Source of the DNA: JBBQUP01 sp038212305
GTDB lineage: Bacteria > Bacteroidota > Bacteroidia > Bacteroidales > Marinilabiliaceae
Length of the DNA: 24,396 nucleotides
Assembly (NCBI GenBank): GCA_038212305.1
Contig: JBBQUP010000057.1
Span: 1 to 24,396, forward strand
Reading direction: 5' to 3'
The position numbers were made by a program, and so were the translations under genes. Below, in pieces: positions 16,300 through 24,396 of the stretch. Every line of letters begins with the position of its first letter. Position 1 is the first letter of the stretch. The notes under the pieces are model-generated. The model did not search any database and was not told where the DNA came from. It was given only the letters and a program-made list of their open reading frames with translations.

Positions 16300-17010
16300 T
16301 CATTTTTTATGCAATCCGCACTCTTTGGTATCGGGGCTTTCCCACCACCAACGACCGGCACGCACATCTTCGCCTTCCATAATGGCTCGAGTACAGGGTA
16401 AACAACCAATGCTTGGATAATTCTTATCGTGAAGCGGATTGTAAGGGATTTTATTCTCTTTGATGTAATCCCAAACTTGCTGTTCGCTCCAGTTGGCCAG
16501 CGGGTTAATCTTCACCATTTTGTTCATACTGTCCCACTCCACCACATTTATTTGAGCTCGGGTAATCGATTGCTCTGCCCGCAAACCACAAATCCAGGCA
16601 TCCAATCCCTTAAAGGCACGAGCCAACGGCTCTAGTTTGCGAAGGCTGCAACACAATTTCCGGTTTTCGATGCTATCGTAAAAAAGGTTGATGCCTTTTT
16701 CGTTCACCATATGCTGAATTTTGGTGGCATCGGGGAAAAATACTTCGATATTTTTTTTGTATTTTTTTGAGGTGCGATCAATTAAATCGTATGTTTCGGG
16801 AAACAAACGTCCAGTATCTAAGGTGAAAATGCGAGTGGATGCATTGGCTTGCATCACCATGTGAGTCAACACCTGATCTTCGGCACCCAAGCTTGAGCTA
16901 AGTGCTATTTTATCGCCAAACAACTTTATTGCCTGAGTTACAATTTCTTGAGTACTTAATTTGCTTAATTGTTCGTTAAGCGCCACTACCTCATTTTCAA
17001 CCATAATCAT
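16300..17010 (-). CDS. cysH: adenylylsulfate (APS) reductase, thioredoxin-dependent
   Basis: Reduces activated sulfate to sulfite in assimilatory sulfate reduction, in the cytoplasm. The 236-residue product has the PP-loop-like nucleotide site SSSLGAEDQ (38-46), LDTGRLFPETYDL, and CGLRAEQS. Paired cysteines C120-C121 and C203-x-x-C206 form the [4Fe-4S] site that marks the APS-using (plant/Bacillus-type) rather than PAPS-using enzyme. The C-terminal catalytic C231 is in ECGLH. A GTG 24 bases upstream (17034) is in frame, but it overlaps the likely -7 promoter box, so the ATG at 17010 (or at 17004) is preferred. It stands alone, convergent with the receiver gene and divergent from hrpB; no cysD, cysN or sulfite reductase is in view. 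Confidence 0.93.
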   Translation of the reverse strand: MIMVENEVVALNEQLSKLSTQEIVTQAIKLFGDKIALSSSLGAEDQVLTHMVMQANASTRIFTLDTGRLFPETYDLIDRTSKKYKKNIEVFFPDATKIQHMVNEKGINLFYDSIENRKLCCSLRKLEPLARAFKGLDAWICGLRAEQSITRAQINVVEWDSMNKMVKINPLANWSEQQVWDYIKENKIPYNPLHDKNYPSIGCLPCTRAIMEGEDVRAGRWWWESPDTKECGLHKK

Positions 17011-17033
17011 TCGTCTTTTTTGTTGATGTTGCA

Positions 17034-17041
17034 CAAAAATA
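17034..17041 (-). promoter_or_regulatory. candidate Bacteroidota -7 box for cysH
   Basis: On the minus strand this reads TATTTTTG, followed by TGC, matching TAnnTTTG. It places the transcript start at about 17028, roughly 20 nt before the chosen ATG. The same TATTTTTGTGC string occurs before the dCMP deaminase gene. No clear -33 element was seen. Confidence 0.55.
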
Positions 17042-17075
17042 AAAAAAGATAATGTAATCTGAGAGAAATTGCCAC

Positions 17076-17127
17076 TAATTCACGAATGAAAGTGGTCGTG
17101 CTCGTGAATGTTTTCATTCGTGAATTA
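17076..17127. repeat. 16-bp perfect inverted repeat
   Basis: TAATTCACGAATGAAA (17076-17091) pairs with TTTCATTCGTGAATTA (17112-17127) around a 20-nt loop. The right arm runs into the dispersed repeat that starts at 17116. There is no T-run on either side. Its form suggests a small palindromic element rather than a terminator. Confidence 0.6.
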
Positions 17128-17152
17128 ACTCCGTCGATCTTCGATTCGCGGC
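17116..17152. repeat. dispersed intergenic repeat, copy 1
   Basis: A 37-base stretch from ATTCGTGAA to GATTCGCGGC, with core ACTCCGTCGATCTTCGATTC, recurs at 24084-24120 with 34 of 37 bases identical by eye. Both copies are in the same orientation and outside genes. Confidence 0.75.
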
Positions 17153-17292
17153 TAATTTTTGTTGAATACATCGTTAAACAAAGGTGGCATGTGTTATCGT
17201 AGTTTTCTGTTGAAACCAACAAAACGCGAAGTGTCTGATTAATGTATAACTCACCTTTGAGAAAAATCTCTGCGAACTTTGCGTTTAAACTA

Positions 17293-17326
17293 TTTGCTAA
17301 TTGTCCGAACCAATTAAGTAAATTTG
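17293..17326 (+). promoter_or_regulatory. candidate Bacteroidota promoter for hrpB
   Basis: A TTTG at 17293-17296 (-33) lies 22 bases before TAAATTTG at 17319-17326 (-7, TAnnTTTG). Transcription would begin near 17333. That excludes the TTG at 17324 as a start codon and leaves the GTG at 17360 with a leader of about 27 nt. Confidence 0.55.
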
Positions 17327-17359
17327 CGCCAATATTCATCGATAGAAACATTACGGCCA

Positions 17360-19840
17360 GTGTCATTCAACTCCAATTCCTTTCAGCTTCCCATAAACGA
17401 TATCATCCCCGATATTCAAACGCATTTAATTTCTGGAAACACGCTCATTATTAGCGCGCCTCCTGGAGCTGGCAAAAGCACGTTATTACCTATGGCACTC
17501 ATGGACGAACCATGGCTTGCGGGTAAAAAAATCATCATGCTCGAACCTCGTCGGTTAGCGGCACGAACCATAGCCATGCGCATGGCATCGCTGCTTGGCG
17601 ATGAAGTTGGACAGCAAGTGGGTTATCGGGTTCGGTTCGATACGCGAGTTAGTCAATCGACACGAATAGAGGTTGTTACCGAAGGTATTCTCACTCGAAT
17701 GTTGCAGAGCGACAATGCCCTCGAAGGCGTTGGCATGGTTATGTTCGATGAGTTTCACGAACGCAGTTTGTATGCCGATGTGGCTTTGGCACTGTGTCGC
17801 GAGGCGCAGCAGGTGTTGCGTTCCGATATGCGAATCGTTATCATGTCGGCAACGCTCGATATGCCTCAGTTGACTGAATTACTCAATGCTCCGGCTATTC
17901 AAAGCGAAGGAAAGCAATATCCCGTTGAGGTGATTTACACTGGCGCACGCGACTTGATGATGCTGCCCGAAATGACTGCCCGAACCATACTCAAAGCCAT
18001 TGAAAATGATGAGGGTGATGTATTGGTTTTTCTTCCCGGCGAAGGCGAAATTCGTAAAACTCAGGAGATACTTAAAAGGCAGTTGACCAACATTGCAATC
18101 CATCCGCTATATGGCCAATTGGCTCAGGGAAAACAATGGGCTGCCCTTCAGCCCGATAGAAATGGACGAAGGAAAGTCGTCTTAGCCACTTCGATTGCCG
18201 AAACCAGCTTAACCATCGAAGGTGTTAAGGTGGTGGTGGATTGTGGATTCGGTCGCACCCTAAAATTCGATCCAGGAACTGGATTGTCGCGCTTAACCAC
18301 CATTGAAATATCGAAAGACTCAGCCGATCAACGTGCCGGTCGTGCCGGACGGCTTAGCCCCGGCAAATGTTATCGCATGTGGAGCTTAGCAGATCATCAT
18401 CGCTTAGCCGATCATCGCGAAGCCGAGATTGTCACCTCCGATTTAGCCTCGCTGGTGCTCGATATGGCTCAGTGGGGAATTCACGATGTGTATCAGTTAA
18501 CGTGGCTCACACCTCCGCCCAAAGGGCATCTTGCGCAGGCTTTTGAAACACTGCACGATTTGGAAGCACTCGACCATAACAAAATCACTCCTCATGGCCG
18601 AAAAATGGCTGCTTTGCCTTGCCATCCGCGACTGGCACATTTATTAATTATGGCTCAAGAAATATCGCTCGCAGCTTTAGCTACCGACATAGCGGCTGTT
18701 CTCGAAGAGCGCGATCCGCTTCCTCGCGAAGTGGGTGTGGACATCAACCTTCGAATTGAGGCGCTGAGGAAATACCGTGCAGGGAAAGGCGATAACCGAG
18801 CACTGGCTCGCATTGAAAAAATTGCCGACTCATATCGAAAAATTATAAAAATAGAAGTTGACAACACTCCTGTTGATCCTTTTGAAACGGGCATGCTCTT
18901 GGTGTATGCCTATCCCGAAAGAATTGCCTGCGCTCGTCCGGGAAACAATGCGCAGTTTCAATTGTCGAATGGCAGTTATGCCATGATTAGCCACAAAGAT
19001 AATTTGGCTCACGAACCGTGGTTGGCAGTTGCTCACTTAGATGCTCGCGATGGTCAGGGGAAGATATTTTTAGCATCGCCACTTAACCCCAAAGACTTGG
19101 CGCCCATGGTGCAATCGCAGGACACGGTAATTTGGGATCGGCGAAAAGGAGGCATTGTGGCTACATCTGATTTGCGCATTGGTAGCATTGTGCTGCAATC
19201 GAAACCCATTCAATCGCCCAATAACAATTTGCGAATTAAGGCCATTACCGATGTCATTAAAAAGGAAGGGGATTTGCTTTTAGATTTTAACGATGAGGTA
19301 ATTCAATGGCAAAACCGAATCTTGAGTTTGAGAAGATGGAATCCATCTGAAAATTGGCCTGATGTAAGTATATCTGCACTAATGACAACCAACGAAATTT
19401 GGCTAACTCCTTATTTTGAACAAGTTAAAAAAGCAGAAGATTTAAAAAAGATTGATCTCTTGACAGTGCTCCAAAATCTATTGGATTGGGAGATGCAAAA
19501 AAAGCTGGACGCACTTGCACCGTCTAGTTTAACGGTTCCCAGCGGGTCTAAAATTAAGCTGCTTTATCATGCCAACGGCAACAATCCGGTTTTGGCAGTT
19601 CGTTTGCAAGAGCTTTTTGGATTGGCCGAAACACCTCGTATCAACAAAGGTCAAACGTCTGTTTTATTGCACTTGCTGTCACCTGGCTTTAAGCCGGTTC
19701 AAATTACAGCCGATTTGCGTAGTTTTTGGGATAAAACCTATTTTGAGGTGAAAAAGGAGTTGCGTATTCGCTATCCAAAACATGTTTGGCCCGATGATCC
19801 GTGGACAGAACAGGCTGTAAGAGGAGTTAAAAAGAAATAG
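17360..19840 (+). CDS. hrpB: ATP-dependent helicase HrpB (DEAH-type)
   Basis: A superfamily 2 DEAH/RHA-type helicase; HrpB is widespread but its substrate is poorly defined. From the GTG start the product has 826 residues, the normal length. Motifs run in order: Walker A APPGAGKST (33-41), EPRRLAAR, motif II DEFHERS (130-136; DEFH rather than DEAH, as is usual in HrpB), SATLD (about 163-167), TSIAETSLTIEGV, and motif VI DQRAGRAGRLSPGKCYR. A helicase-associated region and the HrpB-specific C-terminal domain follow, ending KHVWPDDPW, a signature of this family. There is no ATG near the beginning. A TTG at 17324 is in frame but lies in the promoter box; GTG at 17360 places the first residues as in relatives. 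The gene is monocistronic by appearance. Confidence 0.93.
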   Translation: MSFNSNSFQLPINDIIPDIQTHLISGNTLIISAPPGAGKSTLLPMALMDEPWLAGKKIIMLEPRRLAARTIAMRMASLLGDEVGQQVGYRVRFDTRVSQSTRIEVVTEGILTRMLQSDNALEGVGMVMFDEFHERSLYADVALALCREAQQVLRSDMRIVIMSATLDMPQLTELLNAPAIQSEGKQYPVEVIYTGARDLMMLPEMTARTILKAIENDEGDVLVFLPGEGEIRKTQEILKRQLTNIAIHPLYGQLAQGKQWAALQPDRNGRRKVVLATSIAETSLTIEGVKVVVDCGFGRTLKFDPGTGLSRLTTIEISKDSADQRAGRAGRLSPGKCYRMWSLADHHRLADHREAEIVTSDLASLVLDMAQWGIHDVYQLTWLTPPPKGHLAQAFETLHDLEALDHNKITPHGRKMAALPCHPRLAHLLIMAQEISLAALATDIAAVLEERDPLPREVGVDINLRIEALRKYRAGKGDNRALARIEKIADSYRKIIKIEVDNTPVDPFETGMLLVYAYPERIACARPGNNAQFQLSNGSYAMISHKDNLAHEPWLAVAHLDARDGQGKIFLASPLNPKDLAPMVQSQDTVIWDRRKGGIVATSDLRIGSIVLQSKPIQSPNNNLRIKAITDVIKKEGDLLLDFNDEVIQWQNRILSLRRWNPSENWPDVSISALMTTNEIWLTPYFEQVKKAEDLKKIDLLTVLQNLLDWEMQKKLDALAPSSLTVPSGSKIKLLYHANGNNPVLAVRLQELFGLAETPRINKGQTSVLLHLLSPGFKPVQITADLRSFWDKTYFEVKKELRIRYPKHVWPDDPWTEQAVRGVKKK

Positions 19841-19962
19841 CGTGCTTGGAACTGGAATTTGAGTTTAGTTTTTTTTTGCAATCAAATCCTAATAATTTTA
19901 CCCATAATTGCGTCATTCACATAATTTAGCACTCAATTACAACCTAAACCTCCATAATTTGT

Positions 19963-19970
19963 TATTTTTG
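19963..19970 (+). promoter_or_regulatory. candidate Bacteroidota -7 box for the dCMP deaminase operon
   Basis: TATTTTTG followed by TGCC matches TAnnTTTG and repeats the cysH promoter core. The predicted start is near 19977, giving a leader of about 34 nt before the ATG at 20011. The -33 region is not clear. Confidence 0.55.
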
Positions 19971-20010
19971 TGCCGGTTATTGGAAATCCAATTATTGGGA
20001 CACGTTAAAT

Positions 20011-20448
20011 ATGAATGAATTAACAGCAGTTACTGAAAAACAAATTTTGCTCGATAAACGCTATTTAGCAATGGCTCGAATTTGGTCGCAAAACAGCTAT
20101 TGCGTGCGCCGACAGGTGGGTGCAATTCTTGTGAAAGATAAAATGATTATTTCCGATGGGTACAATGGAACACCATCAGGATTTGAAAATCAGTGCGAAT
20201 CCGAAGATGGCGCCACAAAACCATATGTGCTTCATGCCGAAGCCAATGCCATTACAAAAGTGGCCCGCTCAAACAACAGTAGCGATGGTGCTACGCTTTA
20301 TGTTACCGCATCGCCTTGTATCGAATGTGCGAAACTCATTATTCAGGTAGGCATTAAACGAGTTGTTTTTTCCGAGAAATATAGAACCGAAGAAGGCATT
20401 GATTTGCTAAAAAGAGCTGAAATAGAAATTATCCATCTTGAGGAATAA
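20011..20448 (+). CDS. deoxycytidylate (dCMP) deaminase, ComEB-like
   Basis: Deaminates dCMP to dUMP for thymidylate synthesis, in the cytoplasm. The 145-residue product carries the zinc-dependent cytidine deaminase signature: H75-A-E77 (HAEANAI) with the catalytic Glu, and PC103-IE-C106 for zinc. The N-terminal RRQVGAILVKD and SDGYNGTPSGFENQCE segments are those of dCMP deaminases rather than tRNA or riboflavin deaminases. Length is typical. The start ATG follows a clear -7 box, and the protease gene begins 12 bases after the stop, so the two are in one operon, an arrangement I recall as common in Bacteroidota. Confidence 0.92.
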   Translation: MNELTAVTEKQILLDKRYLAMARIWSQNSYCVRRQVGAILVKDKMIISDGYNGTPSGFENQCESEDGATKPYVLHAEANAITKVARSNNSSDGATLYVTASPCIECAKLIIQVGIKRVVFSEKYRTEEGIDLLKRAEIEIIHLEE

Positions 20449-20460
20449 AATTTTAGAGTT

Positions 20461-22083
20461 ATGACCATAAAGAACACACGTCGTCAGATTATTTATCCCA
20501 TTTTTGCTGTATTGGTTTTGCTTGCAGGTCTATTTATTGGTCGGGCATTAACATTGCGAAGCATGGATCCATCAGGGAAACATCTTACAATATATCCACA
20601 GACAAATAAGTTAGATGCTTTAATTGGCTTGATAACAGAGGATTATGTTGACACAATCGATAAAAATAAACTTATTGAAACAGTTATCCCTGAGATTCTA
20701 AAGCATCTCGATCCACATACCGTTTATATCCCCGCAAAAGAGCTCGAAGAAGTGAATCAGGAATTAGAAGGGAATTTTGGTGGAATAGGCGTACAGTTTA
20801 GCATTCAAAGCGATACGGTAATGGTTGTCAGTGTCATCTCGGGTGGTCCTTCCGAAAAGTTGGGTGTTCTTCCGGGTGATCGAATTGTTTCGGTTAACGA
20901 TACTTCCGTTGCCGGGATAAAAATAACCAACAATCAAGTGATGAGTAAGTTGAGGGGAGAGATGGGCACTAAGGTTAAGGTTTCCATCATTCGCCGGAAT
21001 GCTAATAAGCCAATCGATTTTTTAATTACTCGCGGAATTATTCCGGTTTACAGCGTGGATGTGTCGTACATGGTAACGCCTGATATTGGTTTTATAAAAA
21101 TAAATCGCTTTGCGAAAAATACGTACGATGAGTTTATTACCGCGCTGGCTAAGTTAAAATCCAATGGATGCGAAAAAGTCATCATCGATTTACGAGGAAA
21201 TTCAGGTGGATTTTTAGATGTTGCTTTTAACATGATTAATGAGTTTCTGCAAAACAAAGAGCTAATTGTCTATACAGTTGGTAAAGCCAATCCTCGGCAG
21301 GATATGCTTGCAAATGGAACAGGTAGTTGTCAAAAAACACAAGTGGTGGTATTGATTGATGAGTTTTCGGCTTCGGCCAGTGAAATTTTTGCAGGAGCCA
21401 TCCAGGACAATGATCGAGGTATCATCATCGGTCGTCGCTCATTTGGTAAAGGATTGGTACAGCAGCAAATACCACTTCCTGATGGCTCAGCAATTCGACT
21501 GACTATTGCTCGATATTATACGCCAAGTGGTCGATGCATTCAAAAGTCGTATTCTAATGGTAACGACGACTATTACGAAGATATCATGAAACGTTATCAG
21601 CATGGTGAGTTTTTCGAAAAAGACAGCATTCACAATGCCGACACCATTCAATATAAAACTACGAAAGGTCGCATTGTTTACGGAGGAGGAGGTATTATGC
21701 CCGATTTGTTTATCCCTCGCGACACCACTCGTTTTACTGAGTATTTTTATCAACTCAGAGAAAAGGGTGCATTGTATCAGTTTGCATTAGAATATGCAGA
21801 TAAGCATCGTGAGTCGCTGCAAAAAATAACCACGTACACCGGGTTTGAAACAGAATTGGCTAAAATTGATTTGGCAGCACAACTGATCGCATATGCCGAA
21901 AAGGCAGGCGTTAAATATAATGCAGCACAGTATAATACCTCAAAAATGTTAATCAACAATGAGGTAAAAGCGTATATTGCAAGAAATTTCATTGATAATG
22001 ATGGGTTTTATCCTATATTGTTTAGGGAAGATGAAATGATTAATGCTGCGATTAAAAAACTAGATGAAGGAATAAATTTTTAA
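20461..22083 (+). CDS. ctpA: S41-family C-terminal processing peptidase
   Basis: A membrane-anchored serine protease that trims or degrades envelope proteins. The 540-residue product has an N-terminal hydrophobic segment (about 11-30, IYPIFAVLVLLAGLFIG) acting as signal anchor, an N-terminal domain with LDPHTVYIP, a PDZ domain at about 105-190 (GNFGGIGVQF, GVLPGDRIVSVND), and the S41 core with DLRGNSGG (243-250). The catalytic residues are S305 in SASASE, K330 in SFGKGLVQQQ and Q334. Their spacing (25, then 4) matches the Ser-Lys-Gln triad of CtpB-type enzymes. A C-terminal extension of about 150 residues follows, as in Bacteroidota members. It is in an operon between dCMP deaminase and the DUF4834 gene. 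Confidence 0.93.
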   Translation: MTIKNTRRQIIYPIFAVLVLLAGLFIGRALTLRSMDPSGKHLTIYPQTNKLDALIGLITEDYVDTIDKNKLIETVIPEILKHLDPHTVYIPAKELEEVNQELEGNFGGIGVQFSIQSDTVMVVSVISGGPSEKLGVLPGDRIVSVNDTSVAGIKITNNQVMSKLRGEMGTKVKVSIIRRNANKPIDFLITRGIIPVYSVDVSYMVTPDIGFIKINRFAKNTYDEFITALAKLKSNGCEKVIIDLRGNSGGFLDVAFNMINEFLQNKELIVYTVGKANPRQDMLANGTGSCQKTQVVVLIDEFSASASEIFAGAIQDNDRGIIIGRRSFGKGLVQQQIPLPDGSAIRLTIARYYTPSGRCIQKSYSNGNDDYYEDIMKRYQHGEFFEKDSIHNADTIQYKTTKGRIVYGGGGIMPDLFIPRDTTRFTEYFYQLREKGALYQFALEYADKHRESLQKITTYTGFETELAKIDLAAQLIAYAEKAGVKYNAAQYNTSKMLINNEVKAYIARNFIDNDGFYPILFREDEMINAAIKKLDEGINF

Positions 22084-22094
22084 ACAGATAGGAT

Positions 22095-22343
22095 ATGGGA
22101 TTTTTTAGGCTTATCCTCATTTTTGCTGCTATTTATTACGGTCTGAAATTTGTCGGACGCGTAATATTACCTTGGTTTTTAAAACGACAAATTACTAAAA
22201 TGCAACAGCAATCGGGTAATTTTTCAGGTAATTGCGAGCAACAACGTCAGCCTGAGGGGAAAGTAACTGTGCAAAAACCTGATAAAAAGAGGGATTCGAA
22301 CAATAAGGATGGGGAGTATGTTGATTTTGAGGAGGTAAAATAA
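22095..22343 (+). CDS. DUF4834 family small membrane protein
   Basis: An 82-residue protein with one N-terminal membrane helix (about 4-24, FRLILIFAAIYYGLKFVGRVI), then a basic stretch (LKRQITKMQQQ) and a polar low-complexity tail ending in DGEYVDFEEVK. This layout is characteristic of DUF4834, a Bacteroidota-specific family without a known function. It begins 11 bases after the protease stop, so it is very probably co-transcribed with the protease gene. That suggests an envelope role, but this is inference from position only. Confidence 0.8.
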   Translation: MGFFRLILIFAAIYYGLKFVGRVILPWFLKRQITKMQQQSGNFSGNCEQQRQPEGKVTVQKPDKKRDSNNKDGEYVDFEEVK

Positions 22344-22395
22344 ATTTAGATTATCAGTTTAAGATGAGTCTTATAACCAAATAAACCAATAGTAA

Positions 22396-23967
22396 ATGGT
22401 TAAGGAATATGATTTTTTGGTAATAGGTTCTGGCATTGCCGGATTAAGTTTTGCACTAAAAGTTGCTCAACATGGTCGTGTAGCTATTGTTACCAAAACA
22501 TTGCTCACCGAAACCAATACATCCTATGCACAAGGTGGTATTTCATCGGTTATGTATGCGCCTGATTCGTTGGAAAACCATATTCACGATACTTTGGTGG
22601 CTGGCGATGGCATGTGCGATTTAGCGGCAGTTGAAAAAGTAGTGCATGAAGCTCCTGCTATTATTGCAGAGTTGGTGAAACTGGGAACTCAATTTGATAA
22701 ACAAGCTGATGGACAATTTGATTTGCATCGCGAAGGTGGACATTCCGATAATCGAATTCTACATCATAAAGATAATACTGGAGCTGAAATACAACGTGCG
22801 CTTACTTTAGCTATTCGACAAAATTCTCAAATCGATATTTACGAACATCACTTTGCTGTTGATGTTATTACACCTCACCATTTAGGCAAAGTTACCGAGC
22901 CTTGGATGACTAACATTGTATGTTATGGTGCTTATGTGCTTGATAAAGCAAGTGGTAAACTACATACTTTTCTGGCTAAAACAACGCTTTTGGCAACAGG
23001 TGGTATAGGCAGTGTTTATCAAACCACCACCAATCCGCTTATTGCAACGGGCGATGGTATTGCAATGGCTTTTCGGGCCAAAGGTATTATTGAGAACATG
23101 GAGTTTGTTCAGTTTCATCCAACATCGCTATTTAACCCTGCCGAACGGCCATCGTTTTTAATTACTGAAGCCATGCGTGGTTTTGGCGGCATTCTTCGCC
23201 GTCAGGATGGTTCCGAATTTATGTTGGGATACGATCCTCGTGGTTGCTTAGCCCCAAGAGATATTGTGGCAAGAGCTATTGATAACGAAATGAAAAACCG
23301 AGGTGAAGATTTTGTTTACCTTGATGTGACTCATAAATCGGCCGACGAGATTAAAAATCATTTTCCAACTATTTACGAAAAGTGCCTGAGTTTAGGTTTG
23401 GACATTACCAAGCAAATGATTCCTGTTGTACCAGCAGCACATTACGGCTGTGGTGGTATAAAGGTTGACCTGAATGGGCGGTCTTCTATCATTAATTTAT
23501 ATGCCGCAGGTGAGTGTGCATCAACAGGCTTGCATGGCGCTAATCGTTTAGCATCTAACTCCTTAACCGAAGGAGTAGTTTATGCGAATGCAGCGGCATC
23601 ACATGCCATAGAGGCAGTCAAATCGGCTACCTACAATCACAATATTCCGGTTTGGAACGACGAAGGTACTCAGCATCCCGAAGAGATGGTTTTAATTACT
23701 CAAAGCAATAAAGAAGTTGAGCAAATAATGAGTAATTATGTTGGCATTGTACGATCAAACCTACGATTAAATCGAGCATTCGATCGTTTAGAAGTTTTGT
23801 ATCACGAAACAGAAATGCTCTATCAAAAATCGGCTGTATCGCAACGAATATGTGAACTACGCAATAAAATAAATGTTGGCTACCTAATTATTAAAATGGC
23901 CAAAAAACGCAAAGAGAGTCGTGGGCTACATTACAATGTCGATTTCCCAGGAAGGATTGAAGATTAA
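22396..23967 (+). CDS. nadB: L-aspartate oxidase
   Basis: FAD-dependent oxidation of L-aspartate to iminoaspartate, the first step of de novo NAD synthesis, in the cytoplasm. The 523-residue product is full length. It has the FAD-binding GSGIAGLSFA (11-20), the TSYAQGGISSV loop, EGGHSDNRILHHKD, the substrate site EFVQFHPTSLF with H241, FLITEAMRGFGG, PRDIVARAI (287-295), and the second FAD segment LYAAGECASTGLHGANRLASN (about 369-389). The C-terminal helical domain includes the Arg-rich LRLNRAFDRL. It lies 52 bases after the DUF4834 gene with no terminator or promoter visible between, so it may belong to the same operon. nadA and nadC are not adjacent. Confidence 0.94.
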   Translation: MVKEYDFLVIGSGIAGLSFALKVAQHGRVAIVTKTLLTETNTSYAQGGISSVMYAPDSLENHIHDTLVAGDGMCDLAAVEKVVHEAPAIIAELVKLGTQFDKQADGQFDLHREGGHSDNRILHHKDNTGAEIQRALTLAIRQNSQIDIYEHHFAVDVITPHHLGKVTEPWMTNIVCYGAYVLDKASGKLHTFLAKTTLLATGGIGSVYQTTTNPLIATGDGIAMAFRAKGIIENMEFVQFHPTSLFNPAERPSFLITEAMRGFGGILRRQDGSEFMLGYDPRGCLAPRDIVARAIDNEMKNRGEDFVYLDVTHKSADEIKNHFPTIYEKCLSLGLDITKQMIPVVPAAHYGCGGIKVDLNGRSSIINLYAAGECASTGLHGANRLASNSLTEGVVYANAAASHAIEAVKSATYNHNIPVWNDEGTQHPEEMVLITQSNKEVEQIMSNYVGIVRSNLRLNRAFDRLEVLYHETEMLYQKSAVSQRICELRNKINVGYLIIKMAKKRKESRGLHYNVDFPGRIED

Positions 23968-24256
23968 CCATATTATGATTCAGATTCTAGGGTATTAAGC
24001 TTTCCGTTTGGAATTTACTAACTGTAAAATTTCATAACGTTGTTGATGTCAGATGACTGTATTTTGGTTCAAATTAATTTCTTATTCGTGAAGTGACTCC
24101 GTCGATCTTCGATTCGTGGCCTTTTATTTATCAATGAATCTTAACCGCTCGAAGCGTTAAAGAGCCAATTTCCCTATCAGAAAATTTAAACATTGACTTA
24201 GTTTTCTTTGAAGAAATGTTTTGATAAGGCAAATACTATCTTAATAATCGTACGCA
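23968..24256. other. intergenic region after nadB
   Basis: No gene was found. It contains the second copy of the dispersed repeat and, just after it, an imperfect hairpin around 24141-24158 (AACCGCT with AGCGTT) without a T-run. No convincing nadB terminator was identified. Confidence 0.5.
24084..24120. repeat. dispersed intergenic repeat, copy 2
   Basis: The same 37-base unit as at 17116-17152, in the same orientation, with three differences by eye (positions 10, 12 and 34 of the unit). Here the flanking left arm of the inverted repeat is absent; only the right half of that larger element is shared. Confidence 0.75.
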
Positions 24257-24396
24257 TTAACCCACATTGCAGCTATCCATCTGTAACGTATTGATAATCT
24301 GATTTGGGGTTTTTAAAATTTTCGCCAGTGTGCCACACGGATTTTTTCCGGGGCATGGATCATATTTGAGCTTGCCGCATATTTGTTTGACCGTTT
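24257..24396 (-). CDS. possible C-terminal end of a Cys-rich protein, truncated by the window edge
   Basis: On the minus strand a frame is open from the window edge to a TAA at 24257-24259, 46 codons including the stop. It reads through QICGKLKYDPCPGKNPCG and ends in LQMDSCNVG. Four cysteines and several Gly and Pro residues suggest a structured or metal-binding tail, but I do not recognise the family. It might equally be a chance open frame; the two other frames on this strand close earlier. Confidence 0.3.
   Translation of the reverse strand, partial: TVKQICGKLKYDPCPGKNPCGTLAKILKTPNQIINTLQMDSCNVG

Larger units (their letters stand above)
17011..17359. other. divergent intergenic region between cysH and hrpB
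   Basis: About 350 bases without a gene. It holds promoter boxes for both neighbours, a 16-bp inverted repeat, one copy of a 37-base dispersed repeat, and an imperfect dyad of 10-bp arms (17222-17231 with 17277-17286, 9 of 10 paired). Open frames here are short and unlike any protein I know. Confidence 0.6.

Noticed and set aside
17007..17366. 119-codon minus-strand frame upstream of cysH
   Set aside because: It covers two promoter boxes, the inverted repeat and the dispersed repeat; no recognisable protein features.
1..24396. CRISPR array, tRNA or rRNA genes
   Set aside because: No regularly spaced direct repeats and no tRNA or rRNA signatures were seen on either strand.

Overview
The window looks like chromosomal DNA of a Bacteroidota bacterium. 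The evidence is AT-rich coding sequence, a DUF4834 protein, few Shine-Dalgarno sites, and -7 promoter boxes of the Bacteroidota form TAnnTTTG upstream of at least four genes (cheA, cysH, hrpB, dCMP deaminase). I cannot place it below phylum level from sequence alone. No rRNA, tRNA or CRISPR array was seen.

Layout. (1) Positions 1-1022 hold no intact gene. They carry relics of mobile DNA: the C-terminal end of a tyrosine recombinase on the minus strand, abutting a frameshifted IS4-type transposase fragment on the plus strand, plus a possible small broken gene. (2) Positions 1023-5917 form a compact chemosensory set, cheA-cheW-mcp, closed by a strong intrinsic terminator. There is no cheY, cheR or cheB beside it. 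(3) Positions 6222-16171 are a run of eight two-component genes, all on the plus strand: a HisKA_3-type kinase with its NarL-type regulator; a membrane kinase with a predicted periplasmic haem c (CxxCH) domain and a single-domain receiver; an eight-helix membrane PAS-GAF-PAS kinase with an Rcp1-like receiver; and a REC-PAS-PAS kinase followed by another single-domain receiver. Only the NarL-type protein has a visible DNA-binding output. (4) Positions 16300-23967 are housekeeping genes: cysH (minus), hrpB, then a likely operon of dCMP deaminase, an S41 C-terminal processing protease and a DUF4834 protein, followed by nadB. (5) The last 429 bases hold one copy of a dispersed intergenic repeat, whose other copy lies between cysH and hrpB, and perhaps the end of a Cys-rich protein on the minus strand.

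How it may work together (inference). The chemosensory set and the kinase run read as one signalling island. Two sensors suggest redox or ligand sensing: the CxxCH domain and a four-cysteine PAS domain in the receptor. The lone receivers are candidates for the missing CheY or for detached receivers of their neighbouring kinases. The receptor ends in a sequence that fits the CheR/CheB tethering pentapeptide, so methylation enzymes are expected elsewhere in the genome.
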